Notes under the pieces: model-generated
Told to the model about the DNA's origin: nothing
The model's input: the letters and a program-made list of their open reading frames with translations, nothing else
The model's database searches: none
Assembly: GCA_021405325.1 (NCBI GenBank)
Contig: QWII01000051.1
Location: 3,201-67,200, forward strand
Reading direction: 5' to 3'
DNA from: Caldilinea sp. CFX5
Lineage (GTDB): Bacteria > Chloroflexota > Anaerolineae > Caldilineales > Caldilineaceae
Length of the DNA stretch: 64,000 bases
Translations under genes and position numbers: made by a program
Part shown: positions 17,216 to 26,806 of the stretch, in pieces
Numbering within the stretch: the first letter of the stretch is position 1
Layout: each line of letters starts with the position of its first letter

Positions 17216-18313
17216 TTACCTGTTTTCTGCGCTCTTTTCAAAGGGAGATTGGTGCATCTCTTGCTGACGCGGGTCAAAACGTCGCCACCATTTTACCGCC
17301 TGTTTGGCCGTAAGCGGATGTAGATGAGCCAGCAAAACTAGGGCAATGGTTTTGCTATGAAAAGGTGCTAAAGTCCAGGCTTTGCGCAGCCATGCCCTGG
17401 CAAAGTCATCATGCTTCCCCTGTAGGAGATAGTAATTTGCCACGAGACGCATTAGCTTGGCCTGCTCTGCTTTGGGTAATGTGTGAAATTGCGGTGTGTT
17501 GACGAGCCTGTTTTGCGCTTCGGATTGATCGCATAAATCTATGAGCAAAAAATAATAAAAAAAAGCACTCTTGTGCCCCGGTTGTATTGTGCGAAAATGG
17601 TCGGAGGCAAGCACTTTATATTTGGTCCGAATTAGTGCCAAGAGTCGCTGCCCGGCAGGTGTGGTTTTGGTCATGTTGGCATCATGGATACGATACCAAA
17701 TGGTAGCAGTATCGATAACACCAAAAGTCACCTTTTCGGCCATGCGAATATAAAGATCATAATCCTGGCACCAAACAATTGATTCATCATAGCGAAGCTG
17801 GTAGTTCTCAAAAACCGTCCAACGGACCATCACATTACCGCCGGTCCCAAAGAAAGGCGTTGCAATTAACAGAGGATAAACATCACCACTAATGTTTCCG
17901 ATGCGATATTGAGAAAATCGTCTGATCAGTTTGCCGGTTGCATCACAGTAGTAGCCATCGCCATAGACAACGCCAACATCCGCATGTGTGTTTAGAAAAT
18001 TGACCCGATCCAACAAACTGTTTGGTGTAAACCAATCATCGGTGTCCAGCGTCGTAATATATTCCCCTTGTGCTAACCCTAACCCCTGATTTAAGGCAGC
18101 GGCCTGACCTCTATTTTTCTGATAGGTGTAACGAATCCGTGAATCACGATATGTTGTCACAATGGCCGCTGTATTATCCGTCGAGCCGTCATCGACCACA
18201 ATAAGTTCCCACACAGGGTAAGTTTGCGCAAGCACACTATCAATTGCTTGCTGAAGGTAGGTGGCGCCGTTATAAGCGGGCATGACAATCGTGACTAAAC
18301 CCGGAACGATCAT
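17216..18313 (-). CDS. Glycosyltransferase family 2
   Basis: 365 aa. The N-terminal GT-A domain has TIVMPAYNGATYLQQAIDSVLAQTY, VVDDGSTDNTAAI, GQAAALNQGL and TLDTDDWFTPN, followed by WCQDYDLYIRMAEK as the acceptor/catalytic region. The last 130 residues are helical and contain no second catalytic motif. GAAGG precedes the start. It lies 12 nt downstream of the GT4 gene at 18326-19366. Confidence 0.9.
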   Translation of the reverse strand: MIVPGLVTIVMPAYNGATYLQQAIDSVLAQTYPVWELIVVDDGSTDNTAAIVTTYRDSRIRYTYQKNRGQAAALNQGLGLAQGEYITTLDTDDWFTPNSLLDRVNFLNTHADVGVVYGDGYYCDATGKLIRRFSQYRIGNISGDVYPLLIATPFFGTGGNVMVRWTVFENYQLRYDESIVWCQDYDLYIRMAEKVTFGVIDTATIWYRIHDANMTKTTPAGQRLLALIRTKYKVLASDHFRTIQPGHKSAFFYYFLLIDLCDQSEAQNRLVNTPQFHTLPKAEQAKLMRLVANYYLLQGKHDDFARAWLRKAWTLAPFHSKTIALVLLAHLHPLTAKQAVKWWRRFDPRQQEMHQSPFEKSAENR

Positions 18314-18325
18314 TTGCCTTCACCT

Positions 18326-19366
18326 TCACGCTACAGCCATATAGACTGCCTGCATTTGCCGAACAATATTGGGCCAGGAAAAATTAAGCGCCTGCTTTCG
18401 GGCCTGTTCCGATAAACGCTCGCATTCTGCCGGCGCCTCTAATAAACCTAATACGGCCTCCATCATACTGCGCGCATCAGCGCATGGCGTCAAAACTGCA
18501 CATTGGGGAGTAACATAATCACGGCTGCCACCGACATTCGACACAACCAATGGCAGACCACAAGCCATGCTTTCTAAAATGGCATTATTCGCCGTAGCCT
18601 CTGTCAAAGGCATAATCATCAAAGCTGCGGAACGATACAAGGCGAGCAATTCAGCTTCCGACACTTTGGATTTTAGAAGCAAGTTCGGGTGACAACCGAT
18701 AAGCTTGTGACAATGCGCTGGCGTTACGGCGATAAATCTGGTCTGTGGCCGCCGGTAGGCAACCAACTCAATTACACCGCGTAGCGTTGGGAAATCGCGA
18801 TAATTTTCTCCAACAAACAAACAGAGATCAGGGTCTCGCTTTGCAAAAGGCGGTGGCAAGTAATATTCTGTGTCAATCCCCAGCGGTACAAAAAAGATGC
18901 GATCTTGCTTAATCTTATCGGCAAAGAACGCTTGCTGGTTGCGACCTACACATACAACAGCCGACAGATGGCGAAGATGTTGGTCGATTTGGACGGCTTG
19001 CCGAAGCCCCGTTAGTGGTTGATGAAATGTTGCAACCACGCGGTTCCGTCTGAAATTGGTAAAAAAACCGGCATACCGATAGGTTGTTTCACCATAAAGA
19101 AAATGATAGATGAAACCCGGCTCTGTAAGCATACGCCACGCAACTGCTAATTCAGCAGCCATGGCTGCGCGATCATAGCCGGGGGTGCCTTTGGCTAGTC
19201 GCCAGAGCATTCGTTCACGAATCAGCTTGCGCGAGAGTGGTTTGGCAACGCGCATCACTTCCCCTTTATCTTCAGCCACGCCATATTCAGCCAACCGGGA
19301 ATAGCCAGAATGGGGTGAATGATGGCTGTAGCGAAAGACAACAAAGCGAACATGTGGTGTAATCAT
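18326..19366 (-). CDS. Glycosyltransferase family 4, paralogue of the gene at 24927
   Basis: 346 aa. Shares a distinctive start with the GT4 at 24927: SPHSGYSRLAEYG here against AKHSGYDQWERYL there. Both then have TPGYDR/TTGYDR, YGETTYRY/EGETCYKF, VVATFHQPL/VVVTFHKPP, IFFVPLGIDTEYYLPPP and TANNAILESMACGLPLVVSNVGGSRDYVT. The last segment holds the EX7E-type donor site. Two such copies about 6 kb apart, each near a SAM methyltransferase, suggest an old tandem duplication. Confidence 0.88.
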   Translation of the reverse strand: MITPHVRFVVFRYSHHSPHSGYSRLAEYGVAEDKGEVMRVAKPLSRKLIRERMLWRLAKGTPGYDRAAMAAELAVAWRMLTEPGFIYHFLYGETTYRYAGFFTNFRRNRVVATFHQPLTGLRQAVQIDQHLRHLSAVVCVGRNQQAFFADKIKQDRIFFVPLGIDTEYYLPPPFAKRDPDLCLFVGENYRDFPTLRGVIELVAYRRPQTRFIAVTPAHCHKLIGCHPNLLLKSKVSEAELLALYRSAALMIMPLTEATANNAILESMACGLPLVVSNVGGSRDYVTPQCAVLTPCADARSMMEAVLGLLEAPAECERLSEQARKQALNFSWPNIVRQMQAVYMAVA

Positions 19367-19480
19367 TGAAACGCTAAATTCCTACGTAGGATTTATTTCC
19401 CTAGGCGCTGATTGTGTTGTGAAGGTGTAACAATTCTCCGCACGAAGGCGATCGCCTCGCTCAGGTAACAGCCGTTGTGG

Positions 19481-20269
19481 TTATTTGGTGACAACAAAAA
19501 TGAGGCGACTGAATGCAGTCGCGGCATTCAATTCTTTGTGTTGCGCAAGCGTGCTATCTGCACATTCTACCAGCAACTCCACTTGTGATACATGCTGCTT
19601 TTGCAAATGTTGATAGATGGCTTCAGGATAAGTTGGCACCTGATGAATGATCACATGCCAAATCCAAGTTTTGTGACGTACAATCGAAATAAGAAATCCT
19701 TTGATCAACTGCCAGGCGGGCCTATATTCTCCATTGCGCAGATGTTTCCTGAAACCGATCATGATACGTAAGCTGATCCCCCAAAATGAATTGGCTGCCA
19801 ATGCTTGTTGGTACTCAGCGGCAACAGCAGAATGGTTACGATTTTGAATATCAAAGATCACGATCCCCCCAGCATGGGTCACGCGTAACATCTCATTGAT
19901 GGCTTGATTGAGGTTGGGGATATACCAGCTTGCATGGAGACAATAGACACAAGGAAAATAGTTATCAGTATAGCTGAGCGCCTCAGCATCGCCTACAACT
20001 GTTGCAATCTCTGCATTTACTGCGCGACATTTTTGGACAAGCTTGAAAGCAATATCGACCCCGTAAACGGCATGGCCACTCTTTTGTAAAAAATCCGCAA
20101 TGGGATAGCCTGTGCCTATAGCGACTTCAAGCAAAGCGGCGTCTTTTGCTACGCGCTCGCAGATCAGTGCACACAGGTTTCGGTCATACGGCAAAAAGCC
20201 ATAAATCTCATCGCGCGCGGTGAGCCAATAGGTTGAGTAAACGTCCTTCATATAGGTTTTCCTATCCAT
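19481..20269 (-). CDS. Class I SAM-dependent methyltransferase
   Basis: 262 aa from ATG 20269, which has AGGAG 6 nt upstream. SAM motif I is LLEVAIGTGYPIADFL, motif II is GVDIAFKLVQKC and motif III is ALSYTDNYFPCVYCLHA, followed by RVTHAGGIVIFDIQNRNH (Methyltransf_11/25 type). It probably methylates a sugar hydroxyl or a lipid-linked intermediate of the glycan. The target cannot be told from sequence. Confidence 0.85.
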   Translation of the reverse strand: MDRKTYMKDVYSTYWLTARDEIYGFLPYDRNLCALICERVAKDAALLEVAIGTGYPIADFLQKSGHAVYGVDIAFKLVQKCRAVNAEIATVVGDAEALSYTDNYFPCVYCLHASWYIPNLNQAINEMLRVTHAGGIVIFDIQNRNHSAVAAEYQQALAANSFWGISLRIMIGFRKHLRNGEYRPAWQLIKGFLISIVRHKTWIWHVIIHQVPTYPEAIYQHLQKQHVSQVELLVECADSTLAQHKELNAATAFSRLIFVVTK

Positions 20270-20328
20270 GAAGCGCTCCTGTAAACCACTGAAGGTCAAG
20301 CCACTAGTACAGAGCGGCCTAAGTAAGC

Positions 20329-20378
20329 CAGTCGGTCAGTAGGACAGTAAGTCAGTCACTGTCTCACTGTCTCACTGG
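20329..20378. repeat. Inverted-arm repeat of 8-bp words (locus J)
   Basis: Left arm: CAGTCGGT CAGTAGGA CAGTAAGT (20329-20352), each unit starting CAGT at an 8-bp step. Right arm: CACTGTCT CACTGTCT CACTGG (20357-20378), largely the complement of the left. It sits between a methyltransferase and the upstream GT4 gene. Same design, different word, as loci 45037, 52621, 55303 and 56457. Confidence 0.6.
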
Positions 20379-20408
20379 CCACTATGGGTTTATTTACGCC
20401 GTCGTGGA

Positions 20409-21611
20409 CTAGCCTACCTGGCTTAACTTGACTAACTCCCTGCCCAGACCCCAATACGATACTAATTTACTCATCGGTGTACCTGTCCGAATTTTCATAA
20501 GGTCGGTGTAAATCTGCTCAAGCGTGGTGAAGTTGGCTTCCCAATCAGCCTTCGCACGTGCAATTTTGAGATTCGTTTCCCCCATCTGCTTACGTAGGCA
20601 GGCATTTTCGAGCAAGGTCAGGATTGCTTGTTGGATTGCCGCCACGTCAGCGCGCTTTGCCCTCATCCCGTTTACACCAGGAGTGATCCATTCATCGTAT
20701 GCTGGTGCATCTGAAACTACCAGCGGAAGACCGCAAGCCATGGCTTCAAGCATCGAGACCGATGTGCCATCGGACAGCGCCGTTGTTACATAAACATCAG
20801 CGGCGCTTAAGTAGGCAACCATCTCCTGTTCATTGACCCGGCCGGTAAAATGTATATACGCAGTCAGCCCGGCCTCGCGGATCTGTTCCTTCAAGCTTGC
20901 CTCCAAGGGGCCTGTGCCAATGAGGATCACACGTGTGTTGGGTTGCTGGGCAATAATGGCCGGCAGCGCCTGTAGAAAGTATTCAATGCCATAAACGGGC
21001 TTGAAGTTGCGTGTCATGATCAATAAATCATTCTGTTCCCAGCCTAGCCGTTGCCGGATTGCCAGCCCCTCTGCACATGGGTGGAAGGTCTGGAGATCGA
21101 TACCCCAAGGAAAGACGACGATCTTCTCTGGGGCGCAATGGGTAAGTTCGATGATGCGCTGCTTAACCAGTTCACAATCACAGGTAATGCGCTGCGCACG
21201 ACGAAGGGTGAGCGTGGCGGCCCAAGCCGTGAATTGCGCCTGCTGCGGTTCGATCAACACATCCGACCCCCAGGGCATCGACAAGGTGCGCGGAAAATTG
21301 GCTAATGCCCCGATCAAGCCGTGCCAACGCAAATATCCCGTGTGCAAGATATCCGGCTGTAGTTTATGGAGTACCCTGGCAAGATGGCGCCCCATGCGCC
21401 AGAACTGCCAGTAACGCCGCCGGGGTACGCAATGCGCATAAAATCGAAAGTCAAACAGCTTGGTGAAATCAAGGTTCTGAACCCCCGGCACTTGTAACAG
21501 TTCGTGGGTATGATAAGCGATTAGATAGGGTTCATGACCGCGTTCCACTAATTTCTCCAGAAAACGACGGTCATGAACGTTATAGCCTTCGGCCAGGTAA
21601 GCAATTTTCAT
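20409..21611 (-). CDS. Glycosyltransferase family 4 (GT-B)
   Basis: 400 aa from MKIAYLAEGYNVHDRRFL. The ATG at 21611 overlaps the upstream epimerase stop as ATGA, so the two are coupled. Donor-site features are LIMTRNFKPVYGIEYFLQAL, LIGTGPLEASL, LSAADVYVTTALSDGTSVSMLEAMACGLPLVVSDAPAYDEWI. The conserved Ser-rich DGTSVSMLEA replaces the more usual EGFGLxxLEA, as in other members of this family. Confidence 0.88.
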   Translation of the reverse strand: MKIAYLAEGYNVHDRRFLEKLVERGHEPYLIAYHTHELLQVPGVQNLDFTKLFDFRFYAHCVPRRRYWQFWRMGRHLARVLHKLQPDILHTGYLRWHGLIGALANFPRTLSMPWGSDVLIEPQQAQFTAWAATLTLRRAQRITCDCELVKQRIIELTHCAPEKIVVFPWGIDLQTFHPCAEGLAIRQRLGWEQNDLLIMTRNFKPVYGIEYFLQALPAIIAQQPNTRVILIGTGPLEASLKEQIREAGLTAYIHFTGRVNEQEMVAYLSAADVYVTTALSDGTSVSMLEAMACGLPLVVSDAPAYDEWITPGVNGMRAKRADVAAIQQAILTLLENACLRKQMGETNLKIARAKADWEANFTTLEQIYTDLMKIRTGTPMSKLVSYWGLGRELVKLSQVG

Positions 21612-22522
21612 GCCGGCACCAATAGTTCTTCGCGATACCACGCCACCGTGCGCGCCATTCCTTCTTCAAAGCTGACTTCAGGCACCCAACTCAGTTCCGC
21701 TTTGGCCTTTGCGGCAGAGACTTCCTTGCCACGATAGTCCCCGGCGCGGGCCGGCACATATTCGATCTTTACCCCACCCATGAGGCGATCAATGGTGTTG
21801 GCGACATCTTTGACCGTAATCTTGTGCAAGCCCTCCAAATTGTAGGTTTGGTTGATCGCCCGCGCATCCATCGCCAACAGGTGCGCTCGCGCCAGGTCTT
21901 CGACATAGACAAAATTGCGGAACTGGCTGCCATCGCCGGCAATGGTGAGCGGCTCGCCGGCAAAGGCTTTGCGTAGGAAGATCGGAATCACCAGCGTTTC
22001 GCGCATCCGCGGGCCATAGGGGATGCCATAGCGCAAAATGGTGTAGGGTAATTTATAAAGCTCCCAGTAATCATGACAAAGCAACTCGCCGGCAATCTTG
22101 CTGGAGGTGTAGATGTGACCGGCGCCCGGCATATAGAAAGGGCTGTACTCATGCACCGCATGGTCGCGGGCGCCGGCATAGACCCAAACGGTGCTGGCGA
22201 AGACGACCCGCTTCACCTCATTGCGTCGCGCCGCCTCCAACACATTCGCCGTCCCCACCATATTCAAGTTGACACAACGCAGCGGGCTGCGATAGGCATC
22301 ATTGACATTCGAGACCGCGGCCAGATGAAAGATAAAATCATAATCTTCAGTAGCCTCTTCCAGTTCATCGAGGTCGGTAATATCGACATTGACATAGGCC
22401 ACATCCGATCGGTGGGGACGGACATGATAGTCCAAAACCGTGACATCGTGACCGCCGCTGATAAGCGTATCAACCACATGTGAGCCAATAAAACCGGCGC
22501 CGCCGGTGACTAAACAACGCAT
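21608..22522 (-). CDS. NAD-dependent sugar epimerase/dehydratase (extended SDR)
   Basis: 304 aa. MRCLVTGGAGFIGSHVVDTL carries the GxxGxxG dinucleotide site, and FHLAAVSNV follows. The catalytic YxxxK reads IYTSSK, with RYGIPYGPRM behind it. About 304 residues is the normal length for the UDP-glucose/GlcNAc 4-epimerase group, though the substrate is open. It lies 3 nt downstream of the DegT aminotransferase, consistent with the two supplying one amino-sugar nucleotide. Confidence 0.9.
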   Translation of the reverse strand: MRCLVTGGAGFIGSHVVDTLISGGHDVTVLDYHVRPHRSDVAYVNVDITDLDELEEATEDYDFIFHLAAVSNVNDAYRSPLRCVNLNMVGTANVLEAARRNEVKRVVFASTVWVYAGARDHAVHEYSPFYMPGAGHIYTSSKIAGELLCHDYWELYKLPYTILRYGIPYGPRMRETLVIPIFLRKAFAGEPLTIAGDGSQFRNFVYVEDLARAHLLAMDARAINQTYNLEGLHKITVKDVANTIDRLMGGVKIEYVPARAGDYRGKEVSAAKAKAELSWVPEVSFEEGMARTVAWYREELLVPA

Positions 22523-22525
22523 TGC

Positions 22526-23653
22526 TTAACCTCCCAACTGTGTTAACGCTTTTTGAAGCGAAGAGAGTACATAACAAGCTTCGGCTTCGGTCATGGTGGC
22601 ATAGAGCGGTAGGCAGATATGCCGGGCGCAGAGATCATCCGCCTTTGGATAGACGCGCCCTTCATTCAACTCCTCAAAGATTGGCTGGCGGTGACAGGGC
22701 AGTTCGTAGACTTCCCCGCTGAGGGAAACGCCATACTCCTGCTTGAGCGTCCGTTTGAGCGCCGCCCGGTCGATCCCCTGGTCCAATAGCGCCATGTACT
22801 TATAGTAGTTACTCCGGCTGACCGTCGGAATGCTCACGCGTGTCACCCCCTTGCTGCCACATAGTCCCTCATCATAAATGCGCGCCGTCCGCTGGCGCAC
22901 GGCAATAAATTCCTCCAACCGTTGGAATTGGGCCAATCCCAGAATGGCGTGCGGCTCACTCATGCGCCAGTTATACCCCAGCTTATCGTGCAAATTCTGC
23001 GTAAAGCTGATCTTCCCCTGGTCGCGGTAGAGCCTGGCTTCATTGGCGATCCGGTCATCATTGGTGACAATCATTCCTCCCTCGCCGCTGGTCATCACCT
23101 TGGTTGGATAGAAGGAAAATGAGGCGGCCAGCCCAAAAGTGCCGGCCATGCGTCCATCATAGGCGCTGCCGTGGGCATGGGCCGCATCTTCCAACAACCA
23201 GAGACCATGCCGCCGGCAAATCTCCTCAATTTCGCGCATCCGTGGGGTGACAATCCCACCGATATGGACAATAATGACGCCGCACGTCTCTGGTGTGATA
23301 TTTTCCAGGAGACTGTCAACATCCAGGGCAAAGGTTTCAGGGTCGGCATCGACAAAGCGCACGTTGCCGCCGGCATGAAGGACAGCGGCAGGGGTGGCAA
23401 AAAAGGTATTGGTCGGCGCCAGCACCGTCTTGCCGGTGACATTCAAGACGCGCAGGCAGATTTCCAATGAACTGGTGCCGCTGTTGACCGCCACCGCATG
23501 TTTCACACCAATAAACTGAGCAAAGCGCTCCTCCAACTGTTTGCCATATTTGCCCAAGGTTAGTTGGCCGGTGGTTAACGCCTCGTCAAGGCGTTGTAAG
23601 ATTTCAGCGCGGTCTTCAGGCGGAAAATAAATTTTGGCAGCAGGAATATTCAT
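22526..23653 (-). CDS. DegT/DnrJ/EryC1/StrS PLP-dependent sugar aminotransferase
   Basis: 375 aa, the usual length. NSGTSSLEICL (58-67), DAAHAHGS with Asp156, and the PLP lysine Lys185 in FYPTKVMTSGEGGMI are the family hallmarks. It transfers an amino group to a keto-sugar nucleotide, or in some members acts as a dehydratase. The strong AGGAGGT 8 nt before the ATG suggests high translation. The epimerase follows after 3 nt. Confidence 0.93.
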   Translation of the reverse strand: MNIPAAKIYFPPEDRAEILQRLDEALTTGQLTLGKYGKQLEERFAQFIGVKHAVAVNSGTSSLEICLRVLNVTGKTVLAPTNTFFATPAAVLHAGGNVRFVDADPETFALDVDSLLENITPETCGVIIVHIGGIVTPRMREIEEICRRHGLWLLEDAAHAHGSAYDGRMAGTFGLAASFSFYPTKVMTSGEGGMIVTNDDRIANEARLYRDQGKISFTQNLHDKLGYNWRMSEPHAILGLAQFQRLEEFIAVRQRTARIYDEGLCGSKGVTRVSIPTVSRSNYYKYMALLDQGIDRAALKRTLKQEYGVSLSGEVYELPCHRQPIFEELNEGRVYPKADDLCARHICLPLYATMTEAEACYVLSSLQKALTQLGG

Positions 23654-23724
23654 GTATGCTTACCTCCTCAATAGTAGCCGGAATCGATAAGGTCGGACCT
23701 CGTTTCGAGCCGATTTATATCCGA

Positions 23725-24906
23725 TTAGGATCTCGCCCCGGTAAATTGCAACAAACGCGCAAGTGCTTGACCGCAGTATCCTAAAGCTTGGTTGGCGGCA
23801 GGCTCATGCAGCCAGTAAATCTCTCTTTGGGCAAGCCGATTAACCAGGATATGCTTCATGATCGAGAGCGCATCCCACCATCTTGCCGGTTTTTGATAAC
23901 GCAGCCACTTATCGTTATCTGGTTCTCCGATATAAACCACGCAATCAATTTCACGATCAGACGGCGTGCGCCAAAAGCGTATCCCTCGTTTGACAAATTG
24001 CGCCAAAACCGAGCGATGGCGCAATAAAAGATCAACAGAAGGGTATACACTCGCCGTACGTTCAAATTTCTCTGTACACTCGTACCCATACCTGCATAGA
24101 CGATCGCCAAGTAGAGCCTCGGTGATTTGGTTTTGTTCCCTCGACAATTCCCTTTTCCATACCTGCAATCTTGATGGGTCAACCGGGCGATGAACAAGAC
24201 CCTTCCAAGTTTCTTGTTCTGTCACTACACTTACAGCAGATTTAGAAGTATCCAACATCTGATTTTCATAATCTTCACCTAAGAAAATACACAATTGCCG
24301 TAGTTCATATGCCGGTGCGGTTAAGAGGTTTTCATAAGAAAGGGTGTAACTGTTAGCATCTGTTTGGAAAAATTTCTGACTCTGTTCGTCATAGTTCCGC
24401 CAAAACAATACTGCCTCTAAATAATCCTGCGGCGCCCAAGGCGTCTTTATCAGCGATAGCGCAACATCCCGTGGATCACGGATGATGCGTACAACCGGTG
24501 ATTGGGGAAAGTAGTAACGGATGCTATCAAGGCAGAGGAGATGCTCGGGACTTTTTTCCACCCAACGGCCTTTATTCTCCTTGTGCATGAATTGTTCGGT
24601 CAGGGCTGCAAGAATTGCTGATATATGCGGTTCCCGTGCCTGCAAATAGGCGTGAATTTGTTTCCTGGACAAACCATAGTGTTCAGGTATTGCTTCTATC
24701 AATTCAATTGAGTATAGATAATCCACGGCATGACGCGGCCATTCTTCCAGAAGGGACGCTGGATTGCTCTTGACCAGGAAGTGAAAAAAGCGCGTTTCTG
24801 GGCCACAACTCAGACGACTGTGCGCCGCCAACATGGCGGCAAGCAAAGTTGTCCCGGAACGGGGCGCGCCAACAACAAAGATGGGTTGCTGATTGTCGGT
24901 CTTCAT
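23725..24906 (-). CDS. PAPS-dependent sulfotransferase family protein
   Basis: 393 aa. The 5'-phosphosulfate loop is VVGAPRSGTTLLAAML (11-26), and the 3'-phosphate site is RIIRDPRDVALSL (about 137-149). The second half has no further motif that I recognise. It would add sulfate to a sugar or lipid acceptor, adding charge to the glycan along with the pyruvyltransferase. No APS kinase or ATP sulfurylase is in the window. No good Shine-Dalgarno is visible before the ATG. Confidence 0.88.
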   Translation of the reverse strand: MKTDNQQPIFVVGAPRSGTTLLAAMLAAHSRLSCGPETRFFHFLVKSNPASLLEEWPRHAVDYLYSIELIEAIPEHYGLSRKQIHAYLQAREPHISAILAALTEQFMHKENKGRWVEKSPEHLLCLDSIRYYFPQSPVVRIIRDPRDVALSLIKTPWAPQDYLEAVLFWRNYDEQSQKFFQTDANSYTLSYENLLTAPAYELRQLCIFLGEDYENQMLDTSKSAVSVVTEQETWKGLVHRPVDPSRLQVWKRELSREQNQITEALLGDRLCRYGYECTEKFERTASVYPSVDLLLRHRSVLAQFVKRGIRFWRTPSDREIDCVVYIGEPDNDKWLRYQKPARWWDALSIMKHILVNRLAQREIYWLHEPAANQALGYCGQALARLLQFTGARS

Positions 24907-24926
24907 GTATGCGTTAGGGCAACAAC

Positions 24927-25973
24927 CTACGAAGGCGTGCTAAGAATTTGCCTGTATACGTTGTTCATCTGTTTGGCGACAACGTGCCAGTCCAACGTTA
25001 ATGCGCGCACACGCGCTGCAATGGACATGGACTGACGTTTTTTGGGCGTATTAATCAAATGCAGAATTGCCGTGATCATTGCAGCCGAGTTAAAGGCTGG
25101 AACAAAACAAGCACAATCTTCCGTCACGTAATCTCTGGCTGCTCCTATATCAGTAATGACCATTGGTAGTCCACAGGCCATCGCTTCCAAAATTGCATTA
25201 TTGGCGGTGGTATCTTGTAATGGTTGAATCAGCAGTGAAGCCTTCTGATACAATTTCAGCAATTCGGCTTCAGTAATGTCGCTATAGATGGTAAGATTAC
25301 CGACAACGCCTTTGAACTCACCGAAATCATCGGGATGAGCCACGACGACAAAGCGGAGATGTGGTGCAACAATGTAGGTATCCTCGATCACTGTGCGTAA
25401 CGTGGCGAAATCACGTAAGTGTGAGCCGACAAACAAACAGAGATGCTCTTCCCGTTGGGTAAAATCCGGCGGCGGGATGAAGAACGCTGTGTCAATCGGG
25501 TGGGGAACAAAGAAAATACGCTCGCGCGGTAAAAAATCGGTAAAGAGGGGAATTTGATTGCTTCCGACAACAATCACTGCTGCCAGTTGTTTCAGCGCCT
25601 TTGTGGTACGGATCATCTCGCCAAATGCGTGCGGGGGTTTGTGAAAGGTCACCACCACACGATGACCACGCCAGCCATTCAGCGCTCCTAAAAATTTATA
25701 ACAGGTCTCACCCTCTAAAATATGGTAGATGTTGTTACGGTGCGTCGCCATGTGACATGCTGCAAATAATTCCAAAGCGACCCCCGTTCGATCATAGCCA
25801 GTTGTGTTATAGGTCATTAGCCAAAAAATCCGGTTGGGCAGGAGCAAGGAAGGGATAGGCTTTCTGGCGAAAGATTGACCGAGGTAGCGCTCCCATTGAT
25901 CATAGCCGGAATGCTTCGCATGATGGGGCCAGCGCCGATTTAACATGAATACTCTATTTTTTAGTGAGTCCAT
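24927..25973 (-). CDS. Glycosyltransferase family 4, paralogue of the gene at 18326
   Basis: 348 aa. Shares the HSGYDQW start, HILEGETCYKF, VVVTFHKPP, IFFVPHPIDTAFFIPPP, LCLFVGSHLRDFATLR and TANNAILEAMACGLPMVITDIGAARDYVT with the 18326 gene, colinear from end to end. The last segment is the donor site. GAAAGG lies upstream of the ATG. It is followed 20 nt later by the sulfotransferase. The two paralogues may add the same sugar in different positions. Confidence 0.88.
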   Translation of the reverse strand: MDSLKNRVFMLNRRWPHHAKHSGYDQWERYLGQSFARKPIPSLLLPNRIFWLMTYNTTGYDRTGVALELFAACHMATHRNNIYHILEGETCYKFLGALNGWRGHRVVVTFHKPPHAFGEMIRTTKALKQLAAVIVVGSNQIPLFTDFLPRERIFFVPHPIDTAFFIPPPDFTQREEHLCLFVGSHLRDFATLRTVIEDTYIVAPHLRFVVVAHPDDFGEFKGVVGNLTIYSDITEAELLKLYQKASLLIQPLQDTTANNAILEAMACGLPMVITDIGAARDYVTEDCACFVPAFNSAAMITAILHLINTPKKRQSMSIAARVRALTLDWHVVAKQMNNVYRQILSTPS

Positions 25974-26040
25974 TGGCTATTGCCTTTCACCATCCTATCT
26001 ATCCCATCCCAGGTAATCACAGGGTGCAATCGAATGAATA

Positions 26041-26739
26041 TTATCGGGCAATTTTCCGCAGTGCATAGCTTAGATGGCGATGGCTTTCGTGAGTTAAATA
26101 AATCATTTCCCAGCCCTGATTCTTGCAAAATTCGTTTACGGCTTCGATTACCCCATAGCGCGTTCTGTAGCGCCAGGAGCCAGTCACATAGTTATTGCCG
26201 GTAATGAGGCCATCTTGCCTAATTTTGTTATGAACTATTGCAAGGGTCTGTACAGTCTGCGCGTAAGTGGGTTCCAGATCAAGATAGACCCAGTCAAAAT
26301 AATCGGCTGTGACCCTTTCCAAAGCGGCTGGCAAAGATTCTGGGAGAATCACCACCTGACCTAATTTTATATCGCTACGAAATTTGCTTTCGAGAAGGGT
26401 AAGTTGTCTCTCCTGGCATGGCTCACACAGCTTCGGATCCAGTAGATACAGTTGTTTTGGTCTTGTGATCGACAAGATCTTGCTGGGAAAATCATCATGT
26501 TGGGTGGCCCCAATCTGCGCCACAACTGCATCTTTAGGCATAGCATGAAGAAATGCATGTCTATCAATCAAAACCCGTAAATTTGCAATATAGATGCTGC
26601 TTAGCTCAGGGTGGGGCAGCGTTTCTTCGGCGCGTTGCGATTGGATTATTTCTTCTTCCTTCACCTGGCGGAGATAGAACTGGTATAATTTCTCCTGAAT
26701 GTACCCAGGCACCAGGGTGGTATATAACTTGCGTTTCAT
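26041..26739 (-). CDS. Class I SAM-dependent methyltransferase-like protein
   Basis: 232 aa. The Rossmann core is recognisable as VVAQIGATQHDDFPSKIL (motif I, less glycine-rich than usual), LYLLDPKLCEPCQ (acidic motif II), DWVYLDLEPTYAQTV and RQDGLITGNNYV. This is the layout of the Methyltransf_24 group found in glycan clusters. It sits just upstream of the paralogous GT4, as a methyltransferase does near the other paralogue. AAGGAC precedes the ATG. Confidence 0.75.
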   Translation of the reverse strand: MKRKLYTTLVPGYIQEKLYQFYLRQVKEEEIIQSQRAEETLPHPELSSIYIANLRVLIDRHAFLHAMPKDAVVAQIGATQHDDFPSKILSITRPKQLYLLDPKLCEPCQERQLTLLESKFRSDIKLGQVVILPESLPAALERVTADYFDWVYLDLEPTYAQTVQTLAIVHNKIRQDGLITGNNYVTGSWRYRTRYGVIEAVNEFCKNQGWEMIYLTHESHRHLSYALRKIAR

Positions 26740-26806
26740 TGCTTGTCCTTGGTAATCAATAATTGATAAACAGCCGTGTGCTGTCAGGAAGATGGCAATA
26801 AAGCTT

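Noticed and set aside
19441..19462. GGCGATCGCC palindrome in the gap before a methyltransferase gene
   Set aside because: It contains a HIP1-like octamer, but a single short site in 64 kb carries no weight.
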